Assembly (NCBI GenBank): GCA_937916565.1 | Contig: CALFSR010000201.1 | Location: 1 to 20,192 of the forward strand | Origin: an uncultured Bacillota bacterium | GTDB taxonomy: Bacteria; Bacillota; Limnochordia; Limnochordales; ZCTH02-B6 | Length of the DNA: 20,192 nt | Direction of reading: 5' to 3' | Part shown: positions 13,444 to 20,192 of the stretch, piece after piece | Position numbering within the stretch: the first letter of the stretch is position 1 | Layout of the letters: the number at the start of each line of letters is the position of its first letter | Position numbers and translations under genes: made by a program | The notes under the pieces: generated by a model | What the model was told of the DNA's origin: nothing | Databases searched by the model: none | Seen by the model: the letters and a program-made list of their open reading frames with translations, nothing else

Positions 13444-14886
13444 GCGGTCAGCGGCCGCCTGCTCCCGCAGGTAGCGGTCGATGCCCGCGGCCGCCTTGCG
13501 GCCCGCGGCGATGGCATGGATCACGGTGTTTGGGCCGGTGACGCAGTCGCCGCCGGCAAACACGCCCGGCCGGCTCGTGGCGCCGGTCTTTTCGTCGATA
13601 ATCAGGCCGCCCCACGGCGTCGTGGCCAGCCGCGCCGCCTCGGCGATCTCGGTTTCCTGCTGGTACCCGATGGCCGTAATAACGGTGTCCACGGGCAAGA
13701 TGTACTCGCTGCCCGGAATCGCGACCGGCCGCCGCCGGCCGGAGTCGTCGGGCGAGCTGAGCTGCATGCGCACCAGCTCAATCGCCGCGACGCGGCCGTC
13801 GTCGCCGGCGATGAAGCGCTTGGGGTTGACCAGGTACGTAAAGGTGACGCCCTCGTGCTGGGCGTGCTCCACCTCGATGGGCCGCGAAGGGCTTGAGGCC
13901 GCGTCGCGCCGGTAGAGGATCATGACCTCCTCGGCGCCGAGCCGCCGCGCGGTGCGGGCCGCGTCCATGGCGGTGTTGCCTGCGCCGATGACAGCCACCC
14001 GCTTGCCGACCGCGGGCGGCGTCAGCCACTCGATGGGCATCTGGCCCTCCAGCCGAGGCCGCAGGTTGGCGCCTTGCGTGCGCATGAGAAATTCCTTGGC
14101 GGTCCAGACGCCGGGCAAATCCTCGCCCTCGATGCCAAGCCGCGACGGCTCGTTGGCGCCGATGCCGATGAAGACCGCGCTGTAGCCCTGCTTGAACAGA
14201 TCGTCGATGGTCACGTCCTGTCCGACGTGGACGCCGGTGCGGATCTCGACGCCCATGGCCTGGATGCGGCGCACCTCGGCGTCGATGACCTTTTGGGGCA
14301 GGACGAACTCGGGGATGCCGTAGGCCATGACGCCGCCGGCCACCGCCCAGCGCTCAAAGACCGTGACCCGGTAACCCTTGCGGGCCAAGAAGTGGGCGGC
14401 CGCCAAGCCCGCCGGCCCCGCGCCGATAATAGCCACCTGCTGTTCGCGCGGCTCGTAGTCGGGGTCACGCCAAGCGATGGCGTCCGGATCCTCCTCCAGG
14501 CGCCTCAGGGCGTAGTCGGCGAAGAAGCGCTCGATGGCCCCGATCTTGATCGGGTCGCCCCGGTGGTTCATGACGCAGAAGCCCTCGCACTGCTTTTCCC
14601 ACGCGCACACGCGGCCGGTGCACGCGGGCAGGGCGTTCTTGGACCAGTCCAGCTCGGCCGCGCCCAAAAGATCGCCTTCGGCGACCCGGTACAGGAACTC
14701 CCGGATCGGGTTGTGGTTGGGACAGCCTTCCTCGCAGGCCGGGCGCGCGCACTGCAGGCAACGCTCCGCCTCGGCCATGGCCTCTTCGAGCGTGTACCCG
14801 AGGTTGACTTCGCTGAAACCTTCCAGGCGCTCCTCCAGCGGCAACGCGTGCGCCGGCACCTGTTCCCAGTTGACCCTGCGGCTCAT
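13399..14886 (-). CDS. gltD: GltD-like NAD(P)H oxidoreductase (glutamate synthase small-subunit family)
   Basis: A 495-residue iron-sulfur flavoprotein of the glutamate synthase small-subunit family. The N-terminal part has two cysteine groups for [4Fe-4S] clusters: Cys43, 46, 51, 55 and Cys89, 94, 100, 104. The FAD site GAGPAG is at 155-160, the NAD(P) site GAGNTAMD at 301-308, and the C-terminal FAD motif FAGGDCVTGP at 443-452. In glutamate synthase this subunit passes electrons from NADPH to the large subunit. No GltB is near, so it may serve a distant GltB or another partner (NfnB, SudA and similar enzymes share the fold). The ATG at 14886 has AGGAGG seven bases upstream. It is divergent from glutamate dehydrogenase, and its 3' end overlaps the HD-GYP gene by 45 bases. 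The symbol marks the family, not a proven role. Confidence 0.92.
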   Translation of the reverse strand: MSRRVNWEQVPAHALPLEERLEGFSEVNLGYTLEEAMAEAERCLQCARPACEEGCPNHNPIREFLYRVAEGDLLGAAELDWSKNALPACTGRVCAWEKQCEGFCVMNHRGDPIKIGAIERFFADYALRRLEEDPDAIAWRDPDYEPREQQVAIIGAGPAGLAAAHFLARKGYRVTVFERWAVAGGVMAYGIPEFVLPQKVIDAEVRRIQAMGVEIRTGVHVGQDVTIDDLFKQGYSAVFIGIGANEPSRLGIEGEDLPGVWTAKEFLMRTQGANLRPRLEGQMPIEWLTPPAVGKRVAVIGAGNTAMDAARTARRLGAEEVMILYRRDAASSPSRPIEVEHAQHEGVTFTYLVNPKRFIAGDDGRVAAIELVRMQLSSPDDSGRRRPVAIPGSEYILPVDTVITAIGYQQETEIAEAARLATTPWGGLIIDEKTGATSRPGVFAGGDCVTGPNTVIHAIAAGRKAAAGIDRYLREQAAADRSGRDAGRGVLVGHG

Positions 14887-15029
14887 CCGAATTCCTCCTC
14901 CCCGCCGGCACGGCCCCCGGCCCGTCCCCGTCCATCGGCCGGGCGGGAGGCGTTGCCCGCGCCAAGGGGACGCGCGGCGGGCGCTATATCGATACGCCAT
15001 AAGGGGGTCTTTGCCCTGTCCCGAGGGGC

Positions 15030-15065
15030 GGAATGGGGCACTTGCCAAGAGGATTGGGGCATTTG
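15030..15065 (+). repeat. Tandem 15-base direct repeat between gltD and glutamate dehydrogenase
   Basis: GGAATGGGGCACTTG at 15030-15044 and GGATTGGGGCATTTG at 15051-15065 agree at 13 of 15 positions and start 21 bases apart, two helical turns. They lie in the 281-base divergent region 14887-15167, about 100 bases upstream of the dehydrogenase start and 145 from the gltD start. The spacing suits a regulator binding two sites on the same DNA face. I found no convincing promoter boxes, although TGTATAC near 15080 could belong to a plus-strand -10. Confidence 0.45.
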
Positions 15066-15167
15066 TCCGGTCGTGCACACTGTATACGCGACTGGAGAAG
15101 GAAGCCTCCTTGAAAAAGCTAATCGATGCAGCGGAATCCTACTTCACGGGCATTGGAGGCGGAGGAC

Positions 15168-16589
15168 ATGGTTCTCCAGCGCGAGATGACCTTTTTGGAA
15201 TCGGTGGACGCGAGCTTCACCCGGGCGGCGTCGTACCTGGACTTGCCGCCGGGGCTTTTGGATGAGATTCGCGGCTGCAACGTCGTGTACCAGCTGCGGT
15301 TTCCGGTGAAGATCCGCGGTGAGATCCGGGTCTTTCGCGGCTGGCGGGCGGTCCACAGCGAGCACCGGCTGCCGTCCAAGGGCGGCATCCGCTACTCTCC
15401 CCACGTGAACCAGGAGGAAGTCGAGGCGCTCGCCGCCTTGATGTCGTACAAGTGCGCGATCGTGGACGTGCCCTACGGCGGTGCCAAAGGCGCGCTGGAC
15501 ATCGACCCGCGGCAATACACCGAGGAGGAGCTGGAAGCCATCACGCGGCGGTTCGCCGCCGAGCTGGTGCACAAGGCCGGCATCGGTCCCAGCACCGACG
15601 TGCCGGGCCCGGACATGGGCACCGGCCCCCGGGAGATGGCGTGGATCTTTGACGTCTACCAGACGCTCAGGCCTGACGACTTGAACGCCAGCGCCGTCGT
15701 GACGGGCAAGCACCCGAGCATGAGCGGCATCGCCGGCCGCCACGAGGCGACCGGGCGCGGGGTTGTGTACGCCATGCGGGAGTTTTTCCGCCATCCCGAG
15801 CATGTGCGCAAGGCGGGCTTGAGCGGCGGGCTCGACGGCAAGCGGGTCATCATCCAGGGGCTGGGCAACGTGGGCTACCACGCCGCCAAGATCCTCGTGG
15901 AGGAGGACGGCGCCAAGGTCATCGCGATCATCGAGCGGGACGGCGCGCTCATCGACGAAAAGGGCCTTGACGTGGAGGCCGTGGCGCGCCACCTGCGGGC
16001 GACCGGCGGCGTGAAGGGGTTCCCGGGCGTCACCTTCGTCGAGAACGGCCGGAGCGTGCTCGAGCACGAGTGCGACATCCTTATCCCTGCGGCCCTGGAA
16101 AACCAGATCACCGCGGAGAACGCCCCGCGCATCGAGGCGAAGCTGATCGTCGAAGCCGCCAACGGCCCCGTCACCGCCGCGGCCGACGAGATCCTGAGGG
16201 CCCGGGGCAAGTTCTTGATCCCCGACATCTACGCCAACGCAGGAGGCGTTACGGTGTCGTATTTCGAATGGATCAAGAACCTGTCCCACATCCGCTTCGG
16301 CCGGCTGGAGCGCCGGTTTGAAGAGATGCGGGGCCTGCAGGTGACCGACGCCCTGGCCACCCTGACCGGCCGGCCCGTGCCCGATCCGGTCCGCCAGACG
16401 CTGACGGCGGCCGCGGGCGAGCTGGACCTGGTGCGATCGGGCCTGGACGACACCATGCGCGCCGCGTACCAGGAGATCTTCTCGGTGATGGAGCGCCTGC
16501 CCGGCGTGGAGGATATGCGCACCGCGGCCTTTGCGCTGGCCATCGAAAAGATCGCCCGCGCGTACATCCAGCGGGGCATCTGGCCGTAA
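15168..16589 (+). CDS. Glutamate dehydrogenase (Glu/Leu/Phe/Val dehydrogenase family)
   Basis: A 473-residue dehydrogenase that interconverts glutamate and 2-oxoglutarate plus ammonia. The substrate and catalytic residues keep family spacing: Lys71 (LPSKGGIRYSP), Lys95, Lys107 in VPYGGAKGAL, and Asp144 in DVPGPDMGTG. The Rossmann motif GLGNVG is at 231-236, and NAGGVTVSYFEWIKN at 357-371 is typical of glutamate rather than leucine or phenylalanine dehydrogenases. Length and N-terminus match the hexameric enzymes of Bacillota and archaea. The ATG at 15168 has GGAGG eight bases upstream; an earlier in-frame ATG at 15126 has no ribosome binding site. It is divergent from the GltD-like gene, suggesting shared nitrogen or redox control. 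NAD versus NADP preference is not certain from sequence. Confidence 0.95.
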   Translation: MVLQREMTFLESVDASFTRAASYLDLPPGLLDEIRGCNVVYQLRFPVKIRGEIRVFRGWRAVHSEHRLPSKGGIRYSPHVNQEEVEALAALMSYKCAIVDVPYGGAKGALDIDPRQYTEEELEAITRRFAAELVHKAGIGPSTDVPGPDMGTGPREMAWIFDVYQTLRPDDLNASAVVTGKHPSMSGIAGRHEATGRGVVYAMREFFRHPEHVRKAGLSGGLDGKRVIIQGLGNVGYHAAKILVEEDGAKVIAIIERDGALIDEKGLDVEAVARHLRATGGVKGFPGVTFVENGRSVLEHECDILIPAALENQITAENAPRIEAKLIVEAANGPVTAAADEILRARGKFLIPDIYANAGGVTVSYFEWIKNLSHIRFGRLERRFEEMRGLQVTDALATLTGRPVPDPVRQTLTAAAGELDLVRSGLDDTMRAAYQEIFSVMERLPGVEDMRTAAFALAIEKIARAYIQRGIWP

Positions 16590-16604
16590 GTCGCGAACGG
16601 TGCT

Positions 16605-16657
16605 GGCCGCCGGCGCTCGCTTCCTCCATCTAGGGTACTGCCCGGGCGCCGGCGGCC
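16605..16657 (+). terminator. Twelve-base inverted repeat after glutamate dehydrogenase
   Basis: GGCCGCCGGCGC at 16605-16616 is exactly complementary to GCGCCGGCGGCC at 16646-16657, with a 29-base loop. It starts 16 bases after the dehydrogenase stop. No T-run follows, so it may be a weak or factor-assisted terminator or an mRNA 3' stabiliser. Confidence 0.4.
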
Positions 16658-16691
16658 CTGCACGGCCTTGCGGCCAAGGAGGTCATCCCGC

Positions 16692-17237
16692 TTGCCAGCC
16701 CGTTCCAAGCAAAACCGCAGCTACACGCCGGTAGTCGCTGCCATCTCGATCATCATCGTGGCCGTCGTGGCCGTGCTGTATTTCCTGGGGGGCCAAGCCG
16801 GCGCCGGGGTGGATCTCGGGTTTGACCTAAAGGTCCTCCCCCTCGCCAACGCGATCTTCAACAGCTTCACGACCGTGTTTCTCGCCGCGGCGTACATCGC
16901 CATCCGGCGAAAGCAGCGGGAGATCCACAAGCGGTTCATCCTCGCGGCGTTCGGGACGACGGCGCTGTTCCTGGTCACTTATCTCCTCTACCACTCGCTG
17001 GCGCCGTCCACGCCCTACGGCGGCGAAGGTTTCCTGCGCTACTTCTACTACTTCGTCCTTATCACCCACGTGGTGCTGGCCGCGGGCATCGTGCCGCTGG
17101 CCCTGTTCGCGCTCTTCACGGGCCTAAATCTCGAGGTGCTGCGCCACCGGCGCATTGCCCGCTGGGCCATGCCGCTGTGGCTGTACGTCAGCGTGACGGG
17201 CGTCCTCGTTTACGTGCTCATTTCGCCCTACTACTAA
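16692..17237 (+). CDS. DUF420 family membrane protein
   Basis: A 181-residue integral membrane protein of the DUF420 family. Five membrane segments are visible at about 12-33, 52-72, 82-102, 118-142 and 158-177. Histidines lie at or near membrane edges: His79 (REIHKRF), His101 (LLYHSL), His126 (ITHVVLA) and His152 (LRHRRIARW). Such a pattern suggests haem or metal binding. Relatives in Bacillus (YozB, CtaM-like proteins) are linked to cytochrome oxidase assembly, but no oxidase gene is near, so the role is open. The TTG at 16692 is chosen because a full AAGGAGGT lies eight bases upstream; no ATG or GTG fits. CCTTG (16666-16670) can pair with CAAGG (16675-16679), part of that ribosome binding site. 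Confidence 0.88.
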   Translation: MPARSKQNRSYTPVVAAISIIIVAVVAVLYFLGGQAGAGVDLGFDLKVLPLANAIFNSFTTVFLAAAYIAIRRKQREIHKRFILAAFGTTALFLVTYLLYHSLAPSTPYGGEGFLRYFYYFVLITHVVLAAGIVPLALFALFTGLNLEVLRHRRIARWAMPLWLYVSVTGVLVYVLISPYY

Positions 17238-17288
17238 GCCGCAGCTGATCCGCAGCGTTACCGCGGGCGCATAAACCGCGCCAAGCCG

Positions 17289-17313
17289 CCCCCATACTGT
17301 CACTGCCTGGGGG
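17289..17313 (+). promoter_or_regulatory. Hairpin able to mask the DUF421 ribosome binding site
   Basis: CCCCCA (17289-17294) is complementary to TGGGGG (17308-17313), with a 13-base loop. The second arm is the G-run that serves as ribosome binding site for the GTG at 17324. The pairing could lower translation; this is structural inference only. Confidence 0.3.
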
Positions 17314-17323
17314 TGGGCGCGGC

Positions 17324-18100
17324 GTGCTGATCGTCTTTGTGCGGGTGATCATCCTCTACGTCACCCTTCTCGTGTTCCTGAGAATCCTGGGCAAGCGGCA
17401 GGTCACCACGCTGCAGCCTTACGAGCTGGTGACCCTCATCCTCTTTGCCGACATCGCCGCCATCCCGATGGCCGATACCGGCACGCCGCTGGTAAACGGC
17501 CTCGCGGGCGTCTTTGCGCTGCTGGTCGCTTCCTTTACGGTTTCCTACATTACGCTGAAAAGCTCCCGGGCCCGGGCGATCATCAGCGGCCGCCCGACGG
17601 TGGTGGTCGCCAACGGCCGCATCGTCGAAGACGCCATGCTCGAGCTGCGCTACAACGTCAACGACCTGCTCGAACAATTGCGCATCGGCGGGTACCCCAA
17701 CGTCCAGGACGTGGAGTTCGCCGTCCTGGAAACGAACGGCCAACTGAGCATCGTGCCCAAGTCGCAGCACCGGCCGGTGACCCCCGCCGATCTGGGAGTC
17801 GCCACGAGCTACGAGGGGCTTCCGACGCCGCTCGTCGTCGACGGTGAAATCGACTATGGGAACTTGGCCCGCATCGGGCTCGACGCGGCCTGGCTGCGGC
17901 AGCAGATAAGGGCCCACGGCGTGGACGACCCGCGCGGGGTGTTGTATGCCACCCTCGACACGCAAGGGCGGTTCTTTTGCCAGCCCAAGGGGCACGGTGC
18001 GCCCGCGGGCAGCCCTAAGGGCGGCGTTGGCCGGGAACGGGCCAGGCGCAACCGGCACGCGCCCGGCGCGGCGCAGCCCGAGGGGCGGGCGCCGGCGTGA
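17324..18100 (+). CDS. DUF421 (YetF-like) membrane protein
   Basis: A 258-residue DUF421 protein. Three membrane segments occupy about residues 2-20, 34-52 and 58-78, followed by a cytoplasmic domain with the family signatures RPTVVVANGRIVEDAMLELRYNVNDLLEQLR (90-120), YPNVQDVEFAVLETNGQLSIVPK (124-146) and the TPLVVDGEI region (168-176). The function of YetF-like proteins is not established. Residues from about 219 on form an extra tail rich in Gly, Pro, Arg and Ala that looks disordered. The GTG at 17324 has GGGGGTGG upstream, which can pair with CCCCCA at 17289-17294. The stop overlaps the next gene's GTG as GTGA, so the two are translationally coupled. Confidence 0.92.
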   Translation: MLIVFVRVIILYVTLLVFLRILGKRQVTTLQPYELVTLILFADIAAIPMADTGTPLVNGLAGVFALLVASFTVSYITLKSSRARAIISGRPTVVVANGRIVEDAMLELRYNVNDLLEQLRIGGYPNVQDVEFAVLETNGQLSIVPKSQHRPVTPADLGVATSYEGLPTPLVVDGEIDYGNLARIGLDAAWLRQQIRAHGVDDPRGVLYATLDTQGRFFCQPKGHGAPAGSPKGGVGRERARRNRHAPGAAQPEGRAPA

Positions 18101-18495
18101 AGCGGTCGAGGGTGAGCGATTTGATCTTCATTGTTTTATGGCTGCTGGCGGCGCTCGGCGCCTTGGGGGAGTACTGGCTCATCGGCGGCCAGACGGCCCT
18201 CGCCCAAGGCTTGGGCGGGCAACTGGAGGGCGCGGTCCGGGCGCTCGATGCGGGCGATTGGGCGCTGGCCCGGGAACATGTCGTACAAGCCCGGGACCAG
18301 TGGGAAAGGGCCCGCCCGCGGCTCGCCCTCTACACGGGCCACGCTCAGCTCCAGGCCATCTCCGAGGCGCTGCTCGAGGCCGAGACACTGCTCGCGGCGC
18401 AGTCGACCCAGGCCCGCTCTTCCCTCGCGCTGGCCCGGGACCGCCTGCGGGAGTTGCCCGAGCGGCAGCGGCCGCTGCTTGATAACATTTTTTGA
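18097..18495 (+). CDS. DUF4363 family protein
   Basis: A 132-residue protein with one N-terminal membrane segment (about 8-30) and an alpha-helical rest facing outside or anchored to the membrane: QLEGAVRALDAGDWALAREHVVQARDQWERARPRLALYTGH and onward, rich in Ala, Leu, Arg and Glu. This matches DUF4363, a family often encoded beside DUF421 in spore-forming Bacillota. The start is GTG at 18097, overlapping the DUF421 stop by four bases (GTGA), so expression is coupled. No catalytic motif is visible. The helical part may act as a partner or regulator of the DUF421 protein; its function is unknown. Confidence 0.85.
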   Translation: MKRSRVSDLIFIVLWLLAALGALGEYWLIGGQTALAQGLGGQLEGAVRALDAGDWALAREHVVQARDQWERARPRLALYTGHAQLQAISEALLEAETLLAAQSTQARSSLALARDRLRELPERQRPLLDNIF

Positions 18496-18522
18496 AGCAT
18501 CCCCTGACCGCACCGGGGTGAC

Positions 18523-18541
18523 GGGGGGCCGCCGGCCCCCC
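18523..18541. terminator. GC hairpin between convergent DUF4363 and FmdB-type genes
   Basis: GGGGGGCC and GGCCCCCC form an eight-base stem with a three-base loop, in the 58-base gap between two converging genes. It could stop transcription from either side, but there is no T-run on either strand. Confidence 0.45.
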
Positions 18542-18553
18542 TCAGCAACCCGC

Positions 18554-18757
18554 TCAGGTAAAGCCGGAGAAGCGCCCGCCGCCGGCGGCCTGGCCCGAGC
18601 CGGAGCTGCCCGCCTGCATCAATCGGTAGCGGCCGAAAAGCTCCTTGAGTTCTCGCTGGCCGCACGCAGGGCACGTGACGCCCGCCTTCTCGGACCAGGA
18701 CACCTGGACTTCAAATTCGTGCCCGCAGGCCGAGCACCGGAACGCGTACGTCGGCAT
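18554..18757 (-). CDS. FmdB-type zinc ribbon protein
   Basis: A 67-residue protein beginning MPTYAFRCSACGHEFEV, the standard opening of the FmdB/CxxC zinc ribbon family. Cys8, Cys11, Cys30 and Cys33 (CSAC and CPAC) would hold one zinc ion. The C-terminal half is Gly- and Ser-rich and looks flexible. The ATG at 18757 has GGGGGGAAA upstream; the frame is open to 18790 without support for a longer start. FmdB was named as a putative regulator of amide metabolism, but most family members have no known function. It lies 182 bases after the ArsR-type gene on the same strand and could be its second cistron or have its own promoter. Confidence 0.92.
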   Translation of the reverse strand: MPTYAFRCSACGHEFEVQVSWSEKAGVTCPACGQRELKELFGRYRLMQAGSSGSGQAAGGGRFSGFT

Positions 18758-18939
18758 CGGTTTCCCCCCTCGTCTGCTTCCATCGTTCATCGCCGAATTG
18801 CGATTTAATGCGTGCAGGATGGGGCCTGCGCGGGGCGCGCGTGCCGCGCCGCCCCTGACCGTCCCTCAGCGTCTCTCGGCGTCACCGGCCGCGCCGGCCG
18901 CGCCGGGTGCCGCCTGGGGCCGGCGGCCGCCAGCCGGCG

Positions 18940-19299
18940 CTAGGCGAGGATCGGCTCGCCTAAAATATCCCGCACCAGCTGGCAGACGGCGGCGCAGCGC
19001 TCCCGGTTCACCCGGTAGCAGGTGGCCGGCCCCTGCTCCTCGCCGACGATAAGCCCTGCCTCCCGCAGGATACGCAGGTGATGCGACACGGTGGACTGGG
19101 CCAAGCCCAACAGCTCCACCAGGTCTCCGCAGTACGAACCTTCGCGGCCGAGCCGCCGGAGGATGCGGATGCGCACCGGGTGCGCGAGAGCCCGGGCGGC
19201 CGCGGCCAAGTCCGCGTCGGTCGCGGCCGGCGCCGCGGGCTCGAGCATCGGCTGGACGGTGCCGGGGCTTATGGTCGTTCCGGATTCACGGCGCGCCAT
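18940..19299 (-). CDS. ArsR-family transcriptional regulator
   Basis: A 119-residue ArsR/SmtB-type repressor. The winged helix-turn-helix spans about 31-98: LAHPVRIRILRRLGREGSYCGDLVELLGLAQSTVSHHLRILREAGLI. The arsenic motif ELCVCDL is not complete: only Cys57 (YCGDL) is present, with further cysteines at 94, 102 and 106. A thiol-type sensor site between Cys57 and the C-terminal cysteines is possible. The ATG at 19299 has GGAGGG nine bases upstream; the open frame upstream to 19368 lies across the predicted promoter region. The palindrome overlapping its transcription start suggests self-repression. No arsenic or metal exporter is in view; the neighbours are a sulfurtransferase upstream and an FmdB-type protein downstream. 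Confidence 0.92.
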   Translation of the reverse strand: MARRESGTTISPGTVQPMLEPAAPAATDADLAAAARALAHPVRIRILRRLGREGSYCGDLVELLGLAQSTVSHHLRILREAGLIVGEEQGPATCYRVNRERCAAVCQLVRDILGEPILA

Positions 19300-19372
19300 G
19301 GCCGTCTTCCCTCCCCCGCTCCCCGCCCGAGCCGGCGCATGCATTTCCTGCCAGGACGGAGCGGACATGTAA

Positions 19373-19388
19373 ATCGGCGATCGTCGAT
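19373..19388. promoter_or_regulatory. Operator-like palindrome at the ArsR transcription start
   Basis: ATCGGCGATCGTCGAT matches its reverse complement at 14 of 16 positions. It begins just downstream of the -10 box and covers the expected start point, the usual place for an ArsR autoregulatory site. Binding is inferred. Confidence 0.5.
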
Positions 19389-19389
19389 G

Positions 19390-19418
19390 AATATAGCATG
19401 GCCCACCGGGGGCGTCAA
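19390..19418 (-). promoter_or_regulatory. Sigma70-type promoter of the ArsR-family gene
   Basis: On the minus strand, TTGACG (19418-19413), a 17-base spacer and TATATT (19395-19390) form a near-consensus promoter, with TGC before the -10 box. It lies directly after the sulfurtransferase stop at 19444, so the regulator is expressed independently of that gene. Confidence 0.7.
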
Positions 19419-19443
19419 CTTACTCCGGTCTTGAGTGCCCGTT

Positions 19444-20192
19444 TCACCCGGCCTCCCGGGCGTCAACACCCCGGGCCACGGGGTTGGCCGGGTCGGCGCA
19501 CCATTCGCTCCAGCTGCCGGGATAGAGCCGGGGCAGCTTGGAGAATCCCGCGTGGGCCATGGCCAGGACGTTGACGCAGGCGGAGACGCCCGAGCCGCAA
19601 TACATGACCACGTCGTCGCGGCCGGCGAGCTCTGCGAACCGCCGGGCAAGCTCCTCCGGGCTGCGCCAGCGGCCGCTCGGGTCGAAATTGCCGCCCCACG
19701 GCACGTTGCGGGCGCCGGGAATGTGGCCGGCCACCGGGTCGATGGGCTCCACATCGCCCCGGTACCGCTCCGGGGCGCGGGCGTCCACCAGCACCCCGCG
19801 CCCTTCGGCCACCATGCGCCGCACGTCGTCCATGGACACGGCCATGTCATGCCGGAGCCGGGGCACAAACCGGCGCCGGGCCGGTGCGGGGGCCTCCACG
19901 GTCACCGGCAAGCCGGCTTCCCTCCAGGCGGTGAATCCCCCGTCGAGAACGCAGACCCCGTCGTGGCCGAGCCAGCGGAGCATCCACCAAAGGCGCGCGG
20001 CGTTCATCCCCTGCTGGTCGTCGTAGCAGACGACGGTTACGCCGCTGCCGATGCCGGCCTGCTCCAGCTTCGCCACGAAAGCATCCGGGTCGGGCAGCGG
20101 GTGGCGGGGACCGGGCCGCCGGATAGGTCCGGACAAGTCGGTTTCCAGGTCGAAAAAGACCGCCCCCGGGATGTGGCCCTGCTCGTAGGCGC
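19444..20192 (-). CDS. Two-domain sulfurtransferase (rhodanese / 3-mercaptopyruvate type), partial
   Basis: About 248 C-terminal residues of a tandem rhodanese-domain sulfurtransferase; the N-terminus lies beyond the right edge. The visible part starts AYEQGHIPGAVFFDLETDLSGP, in the inactive first domain. The second domain carries PVAGHIPGARNVPW and the active-site loop CGSGVSA, whose cysteine codon is at 19599-19597. CGSGV loops are typical of 3-mercaptopyruvate sulfurtransferases, while thiosulfate rhodaneses more often have CRKG. The enzyme would move sulfane sulfur from mercaptopyruvate or thiosulfate to a thiol acceptor or cyanide. The TTG at 20136 is not the real start because the conserved domain continues upstream of it. 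The next gene downstream is the ArsR-family regulator with its own promoter. Confidence 0.93.
   Translation of the reverse strand, partial: AYEQGHIPGAVFFDLETDLSGPIRRPGPRHPLPDPDAFVAKLEQAGIGSGVTVVCYDDQQGMNAARLWWMLRWLGHDGVCVLDGGFTAWREAGLPVTVEAPAPARRRFVPRLRHDMAVSMDDVRRMVAEGRGVLVDARAPERYRGDVEPIDPVAGHIPGARNVPWGGNFDPSGRWRSPEELARRFAELAGRDDVVMYCGSGVSACVNVLAMAHAGFSKLPRLYPGSWSEWCADPANPVARGVDAREAG

Noticed and set aside
14074..16289. Long frames opposite the GltD-like (14074-15189, plus) and glutamate dehydrogenase (15144-16289, minus) genes
   Set aside because: Both are shadows of clearly identified genes and carry no domain of their own.

Overview
The window is high-GC bacterial DNA. Its genes have strong GGAGG-type ribosome binding sites, frequent GTG and TTG starts, and family pairs common in Gram-positive bacteria (DUF421 next to DUF4363, a DUF420 membrane protein, an FmdB-type zinc ribbon). 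This suggests a high-GC member of the Bacillota, perhaps of the Symbiobacterium/Thermaerobacter/Limnochorda kind. That placement is inference; no rRNA or marker gene is present. I saw no tRNA, rRNA, CRISPR array, insertion sequence or phage gene.

Region 1 (1-11,945) is transcribed right to left and looks like one uptake-and-catabolism locus in two transcription units. The upstream unit (11,844 to 6,731) encodes a TAXI-type TRAP solute receptor, a fused TRAP permease, an M20 (CPG2-like) metallohydrolase and a 3-hydroxyacyl-CoA dehydrogenase. The downstream unit (6,420 to 167) encodes a GntR/FCD regulator, a luciferase-like flavin monooxygenase, an M29-like metalloprotein, a cupin, a class II aldolase and a molybdenum hydroxylase large subunit. 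A further gene begins at the left edge. Both units start with a sigma70-like promoter with an 18-base spacer, and each has a palindrome with the core TGTCGACA just after the -10 box. This suggests that the GntR protein controls both. The substrate is unknown; an N-containing ring or an N-acylated compound is a reasonable guess.

Region 2 (11,946-13,443, plus strand) has a 5' leader that can fold into a three-way structure, an unrecognised 64-residue protein, and a membrane-anchored HD-GYP protein expected to break down cyclic di-GMP. Its end overlaps the convergent GltD-like gene by 45 bases.

Region 3 (13,399-16,589) holds a stand-alone GltD-like oxidoreductase divergent from a glutamate dehydrogenase. 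Their shared intergenic region carries a 15-base tandem repeat with a 21-base period, a candidate nitrogen- or carbon-responsive site.

Region 4 (16,605-18,495, plus strand) holds a DUF420 membrane protein and a translationally coupled DUF421/DUF4363 pair. Region 5 (18,554-20,192, minus strand) holds an FmdB-type zinc ribbon protein, an ArsR-family repressor with its own promoter and operator-like palindrome, and the 3' part of a two-domain sulfurtransferase running off the right edge.
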